Source: an uncultured Erysipelotrichaceae bacterium (GTDB lineage: Bacteria; Bacillota_I; Bacilli_A; Erysipelotrichales; Erysipelotrichaceae). From it: DNA of 7,904 nt. Of the stretch, positions 5,537-7,904 are shown piece after piece; position 1 is the stretch's first letter, and each line of letters begins with the position of its first letter. Location of the stretch: contig CANPNQ010000037.1 of NCBI GenBank assembly GCA_947575425.1, positions 1-7,904 of the forward strand, read 5' to 3'. A program made the translations under genes and the position numbers. A model generated the notes under the pieces. The model was not told the DNA's origin. It did not search any database and saw nothing but the letters and a program-made list of their open reading frames with translations.

Positions 5537-5995
5537 ATGAAGAAGTTATTGGTTGTTTTGTGCGCTGCCTTTGTATTGGCAGGATGCGGCGGTTCCGGGG
5601 ACAGTGAAAGTACAGTAAAGAAAACTTGCAAGGCTGAGCAGGAAGGTATCGCAATCACAATGGATTTGGAAGGCAAGGATGATGTATTGAGCAAGGTTTC
5701 CCTGAATATCAATGCACCATATACAGCAATGGCACCGATGGGCTTGACAAAGGATATGGTAGATAAAGCGGATGCAGATGTCAAGAAACAGGCAAGTGAT
5801 ACAATGAAGAATGTGATGTTGCAGACGATGCATTTGAACGAGGATGATGGATATACCATTACTTCCGACTTTGACGATGAGGGATGGAAGATGTCTGTCA
5901 GCGCAGAGGCAAGCATCTTTGAGCAGTCTTTCAACGCAACCAGCATGGATGAAATGGTAAAAGAATTATCCGATGGCGGATTTACCTGCGAATAA
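5537..5995 (+). CDS. Small secreted lipoprotein of unknown function
   Basis: 152 residues. A lipoprotein signal peptide is clear: MKK, a hydrophobic core, then the lipobox LAGC with Cys17 as the lipidated residue, followed by a Gly/Ser/Asp linker. The mature part of about 135 residues is acidic and resembles the compact alpha/beta lipoproteins of the YehR/DUF1307 kind (GIAITMDLEGKDDVLSKVSL, then a Lys/Asp-rich helix, then DDEGWKMSVSAEAS); this is a resemblance, not a firm match. Two further cysteines, Cys31 and Cys151, stand near the two ends of the mature domain and could form a disulfide. The start ATG follows AGAGGA by seven bases; in-frame codons upstream run through the promoter and are not translated. 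It is a single-gene unit with its own promoter and terminator. The mature protein should sit on the outer face of the membrane. Confidence 0.85.
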   Translation: MKKLLVVLCAAFVLAGCGGSGDSESTVKKTCKAEQEGIAITMDLEGKDDVLSKVSLNINAPYTAMAPMGLTKDMVDKADADVKKQASDTMKNVMLQTMHLNEDDGYTITSDFDDEGWKMSVSAEASIFEQSFNATSMDEMVKELSDGGFTCE

Positions 5996-6016
5996 GTATT
6001 CCCGCAAATAGAAATG

Positions 6017-6056
6017 AAAGCTGAGGTCATTCAGAAGGAATGGTTTCAGCTTTTTC
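6017..6056 (+). terminator. Rho-independent terminator of the lipoprotein gene
   Basis: AAAGCTGAGGTCATTC (6017-6032) and GAATGGTTTCAGCTTT (6038-6053) form a 16-base stem with three G-U pairs and a 5-base loop AGAAG, followed by TT. It begins 21 bases after the stop codon. Confidence 0.85.
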
Positions 6057-6084
6057 TATGCATGATGTGTTGCTGAATCCTATG

Positions 6085-6160
6085 GGTGAATACTTTTCTT
6101 TCTTACACAAATTCACCTCATATGCGTATGCTGGCCATTAACTACACGTATGGCTCGCAT
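6085..6160. repeat. Cluster of dyads and direct repeats before the phosphoesterase promoter
   Basis: GGTGAAT (6085-6091) and ATTCACC (6111-6117) are a perfect 7-base inverted pair. GCCAT (6134-6138) and ATGGC (6150-6154) form another, flanked by ATGCG (6122-6126) and CGCAT (6156-6160). CGTATG occurs at 6125-6130 and 6147-6152, exactly 22 bases apart. No T run follows, so these look like DNA binding sites rather than terminators. Confidence 0.45.
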
Positions 6161-6183
6161 TGTATAGATAGATATGGTATAAT
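6155..6183 (+). promoter_or_regulatory. Extended -10 promoter of the phosphoesterase operon
   Basis: TGGTATAAT (6175-6183) is a perfect extended -10 with the consensus TATAAT. The -35 position 17 bases upstream is TCGCAT, a poor match, so the promoter may rely on the extended -10 or on an activator. The leader to ATG 6277 is about 87 bases. Confidence 0.68.
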
Positions 6184-6263
6184 AAAAATGCATACAAGGC
6201 ATCACACAAAAGGAAAGGAAAATAAAACAAGGGGCATTTGGGTAACATAACCATAAGATACAT

Positions 6264-6270
6264 AGGGAGG
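6264..6270 (+). promoter_or_regulatory. Ribosome binding site fixing the phosphoesterase start at 6277
   Basis: AGGGAGG ends six bases before ATG 6277. A longer in-frame TTG start at 6238 has no such site, and starting at 6277 puts the hydrophobic anchor at the very N-terminus. Confidence 0.75.
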
Positions 6271-6276
6271 GATCAT

Positions 6277-7087
6277 ATGATTATGTTGATAGGCTTTGTG
6301 ATGATGGCGGTATTGCTTATCATCTATATGGCTTTGATTGAGCCCAATCTTTTGGTGAAGCATCATGTTTGGCTGAGTGGCGAGATACAGGATGAAGAGC
6401 TATGCATCGTGCAATTCAGCGATACGCATTTTCATCGTCATTGCTCCATACGCAAATGCGAACGATTGATGACTGAGATCAATGCACTCGATCCGGATCT
6501 GATCGTATTCAGCGGAGATTTGATGGATCACTATGAAAAAACGCCACAGCTTGCACACCGATTGCCGCCCTATCTTGCTCGCTTGACTGCCCGTTTAGGT
6601 AAAATTGCGGTATATGGCAATCATGATATCGGGGGAGGGGCAAAGGACGTTTATCCGCAAATGATGGAGCAGTCTGGATTTCAGCTTCTTTGTAATCAAA
6701 GTGTTGTTTATGAAGCAGCGAAAGTGGCTGTGCTGGGTGTGGATGATATGCTGGTCGGATATGAGGATCGCACATTAGGCAAACAGCGCTTACAACCCTA
6801 TCAAATACTGGTTTCTCATGAGCCAGATCTGGTGGATGATATTGATGATGAGCGGACATACCCATGGCGGTCAGAATTATCTGCCGTGGATCACGCAAAA
6901 AATCCTGCCCAAAGGCGGACGCAATTACCGCAAAGGCTTATATCAAAAAGGAGGTACTGCGCTGTTTGTATCAAGTGGGATCGGTATGACTTCACTGCCG
7001 CTTCGCTTGGGAAATCCGCCGCAGCTGGTGGTGTATCATATCAAAAAAAGAAACAGCACATCGAAAACAGGAAAGGGAGACCTATGA
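6277..7087 (+). pseudogene. Membrane-anchored metallophosphoesterase, frameshifted
   Basis: Calcineurin-like metallophosphoesterase of the YkuE-like, membrane-anchored type. Residues 1-22 form a transmembrane anchor. Metal-site motifs then follow in order: FSDTH (Asp49, His51), FSGDLMD (Asp81), YGNHD (Asn115, His116) and VSHEPD (His181). The next essential motif, SGHTHGGQ, is in another frame (6851-6874), which continues through LPKGGRNYRKGLY and SSGIGMTSLPLRLGNPP to a stop at 7085-7087. The frame changes between about 6835 and 6850, in a GAT-rich stretch. HEPD and SGH are closer than is usual in the family, so a small deletion of 3n+2 bases is more likely than a one-base insertion. As read, the protein lacks the last metal-binding His residues and should be inactive, unless the shift is a sequence error. 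Without it, the gene would overlap the next start by ATGA. The uncorrected frame runs on to 7671. Confidence 0.85.
7069..7079 (+). promoter_or_regulatory. Ribosome binding site fixing the phosphatase start at 7084
   Basis: AGGAAAGGGAG lies directly before ATG 7084. It shows that the phosphatase is a separate gene, although the frame is open upstream into the phosphoesterase. Confidence 0.7.
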
Positions 7088-7671
7088 CACAAGTATTGTA
7101 TCTGATGAGACATGGAGAGACATTATTCAATGTACAAAAGAAAATACAGGGATGGAGTGATTCTCCGCTGACGGAACTGGGAATCGCACAGGCAAAAGCC
7201 GCACGCTGTTATTTTGAAGAAAATCATATTACCTTTACCCATGCGTACAGCTCTTCCTTAGAGCGGACCTGCGATACATTAGAGCTAGTCAGCGATCTGC
7301 CATATGTGCGCTTAAAAGGCTTAAAGGAATGGCATTTCGGCATATATGAGGGAGCTCCTGAATATATGTACCCCTTTGGTGAGGATGAGATGTTCTTCGC
7401 AAACTATGGCGGTGAAAGCAAACAGGAAATGCGGGAGCGCATCTTACAAACAATACAATCGATTATGAAACAGGAAGATCATACCTGCGTATTGGCTTTG
7501 TCGCATGGTATGGTATGTAAACAGCTGGTGGAATTGTATGCGCAAAGCGATGACATGCGCAACACCGCTATCACCAACTGTATGATCCTGAAATTCAGCT
7601 ATGAAAACGGAAGCTTTTGTTTAGAGGAACGAATAGATCCATGTGAAGCATATCTGGATCGCTTTCGTTAA
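7084..7671 (+). CDS. Histidine phosphatase family protein (phosphoglycerate mutase-like)
   Basis: 195 residues, a complete single-domain member of the histidine phosphatase superfamily. LMRHGETLFN holds the catalytic RHG (Arg9, His10, Gly11), phosphorylated during the reaction. SSSLERT gives the phosphate-binding Arg61, KEWHFGIYEG the probable proton donor Glu82, and ALSHGMV the second His141. Length and motifs fit the cofactor-dependent phosphatase/GpmB-like group, most of which dephosphorylate small metabolites; glycolytic mutase activity cannot be claimed. There is no signal peptide, so it is cytoplasmic. The ATG overlaps the ancestral stop of the broken phosphoesterase (ATGA, 7084-7087). 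The present frame upstream has no stop, so automatic annotation may extend this gene to 6277 or 6238; the domain match and ribosome binding site argue for 7084. The MoxR gene follows after 53 bases without a terminator. Confidence 0.88.
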   Translation: MTQVLYLMRHGETLFNVQKKIQGWSDSPLTELGIAQAKAARCYFEENHITFTHAYSSSLERTCDTLELVSDLPYVRLKGLKEWHFGIYEGAPEYMYPFGEDEMFFANYGGESKQEMRERILQTIQSIMKQEDHTCVLALSHGMVCKQLVELYAQSDDMRNTAITNCMILKFSYENGSFCLEERIDPCEAYLDRFR

Positions 7672-7672
7672 C

Positions 7673-7694
7673 ATCTGATGCAAGCCAATCAGAT
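7673..7694 (+). repeat. Intercistronic hairpin between phosphatase and MoxR genes
   Basis: ATCTGAT (7673-7679) and ATCAGAT (7688-7694) are a perfect 7-base inverted pair with an 8-base loop just after the phosphatase stop. No T run follows, so it is not an intrinsic terminator. It could protect or process an operon message. Confidence 0.45.
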
Positions 7695-7724
7695 ATACGA
7701 ATATAAAAGAAGGAAGGGATCACG

Positions 7725-7904
7725 ATGGTGCAGGCAGCTCAGATCGTCAATGAAATAAGCAAAGTCATAGTTGGGAAGGATATCATCATCAAAAAAGTGT
7801 TGATGGTTATGCTTGCCAAGGGACATATTTTGTTGGAGGATATCCCCGGTGTGGGAAAAACTACATTGGCGATGGCATTTGCGAAAACGATGCGCCTTCA
7901 GACA
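7725..7904 (+). CDS. MoxR-family AAA+ ATPase, N-terminal part
   Basis: The first 60 codons of a gene cut by the window edge. After an N-terminal helix (IVNEISKVIVGKD) comes GHILLEDIPGVGKTTLA, which is the typical MoxR Walker A region with the P-loop at residues 41-47 and Lys45 binding ATP. MoxR ATPases act as chaperone-like remodellers, and are commonly encoded before DUF58/von Willebrand factor A and transglutaminase genes; whether that holds here lies outside the window. The start ATG has AAGGAAGGGA just upstream, well spaced. It is 53 bases after the phosphatase on the same strand with no terminator, so it may share the operon. Assignment rests on the N-terminus only, but the motif is distinctive. 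Confidence 0.85.
   Translation, partial: MVQAAQIVNEISKVIVGKDIIIKKVLMVMLAKGHILLEDIPGVGKTTLAMAFAKTMRLQT

Noticed and set aside
5506..6030. 174-codon minus-strand frame opposite the lipoprotein gene
   Set aside because: It mirrors the lipoprotein coding frame, which has a clear signal peptide, promoter and terminator.
6835..6855. Programmed ribosomal frameshift in the phosphoesterase
   Set aside because: No slippery heptamer or shift-promoting stop codon is present, and residues normally found between HEPD and SGH are missing, which a programmed shift would not explain.
6238..7671. A genuine designed fusion of metallophosphoesterase and histidine phosphatase
   Set aside because: The linker is the out-of-frame reading of a conserved phosphoesterase C-terminus, and the phosphatase has its own ribosome binding site and an ATGA overlap with the ancestral stop.

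Overview
The window looks like the chromosome of a low-to-moderate GC member of the Bacillota. AGGAGG-type ribosome binding sites stand 5-9 bases before the starts, promoters have TATAAT-like and extended TGnTATAAT -10 boxes, terminators are short hairpins with T runs, and neighbouring genes often share ATGA stop/start overlaps. The mix of a CpXC protein with an ST7-like TPR protein, a DUF815 ATPase and a C45 amidohydrolase would fit an Erysipelotrichaceae-type gut bacterium, but that placement is an inference from gene content. No phage, transposon, CRISPR or tRNA/rRNA gene was found.

Layout. (1) Bases 30-1417, plus strand: a zinc-ribbon CpXC protein and a TPR protein, coupled by a 4-base overlap and closed by a hairpin terminator. 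(2) 1418-1765: a 348-base gap with the terminator, a run of small hairpins and a good promoter. (3) 1766-3219, plus strand: a C45-family Ntn-type amide hydrolase/acyltransferase and a PhnO-like GNAT acetyltransferase, ending at a strong terminator (3265-3308). (4) 3330-4990, minus strand: a DUF815 AAA+ ATPase, translationally coupled to a small unknown protein that carries a perfect 12-base tandem repeat. (5) 4991-5536: a 546-base divergent intergenic region with inverted repeats, a terminator-like hairpin on each strand and promoters pointing both ways. (6) 5537-5995, plus strand: a small lipoprotein with its own promoter and terminator. (7) 6277 to the end, plus strand: a probable operon of a membrane-anchored metallophosphoesterase, a histidine phosphatase and the start of a MoxR ATPase.

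The clearest anomaly is in the last operon. The metallophosphoesterase is broken by a frameshift near 6835-6850. Motifs up to the HEPD motif are in one frame, and the essential GHTHGG motif and the C-terminus are in another. The second frame ends in an ATGA overlap with the phosphatase start, which shows the ancestral arrangement. By chance the shifted frame has no stop and runs in frame into the phosphatase, giving a spurious two-domain fusion ORF (6277-7671).

No clearly new multi-gene system is visible. The less explained parts are the small protein coupled to the DUF815 ATPase, the repeat-rich divergent control region at 4991-5536, and the structured gap at 1418-1765.
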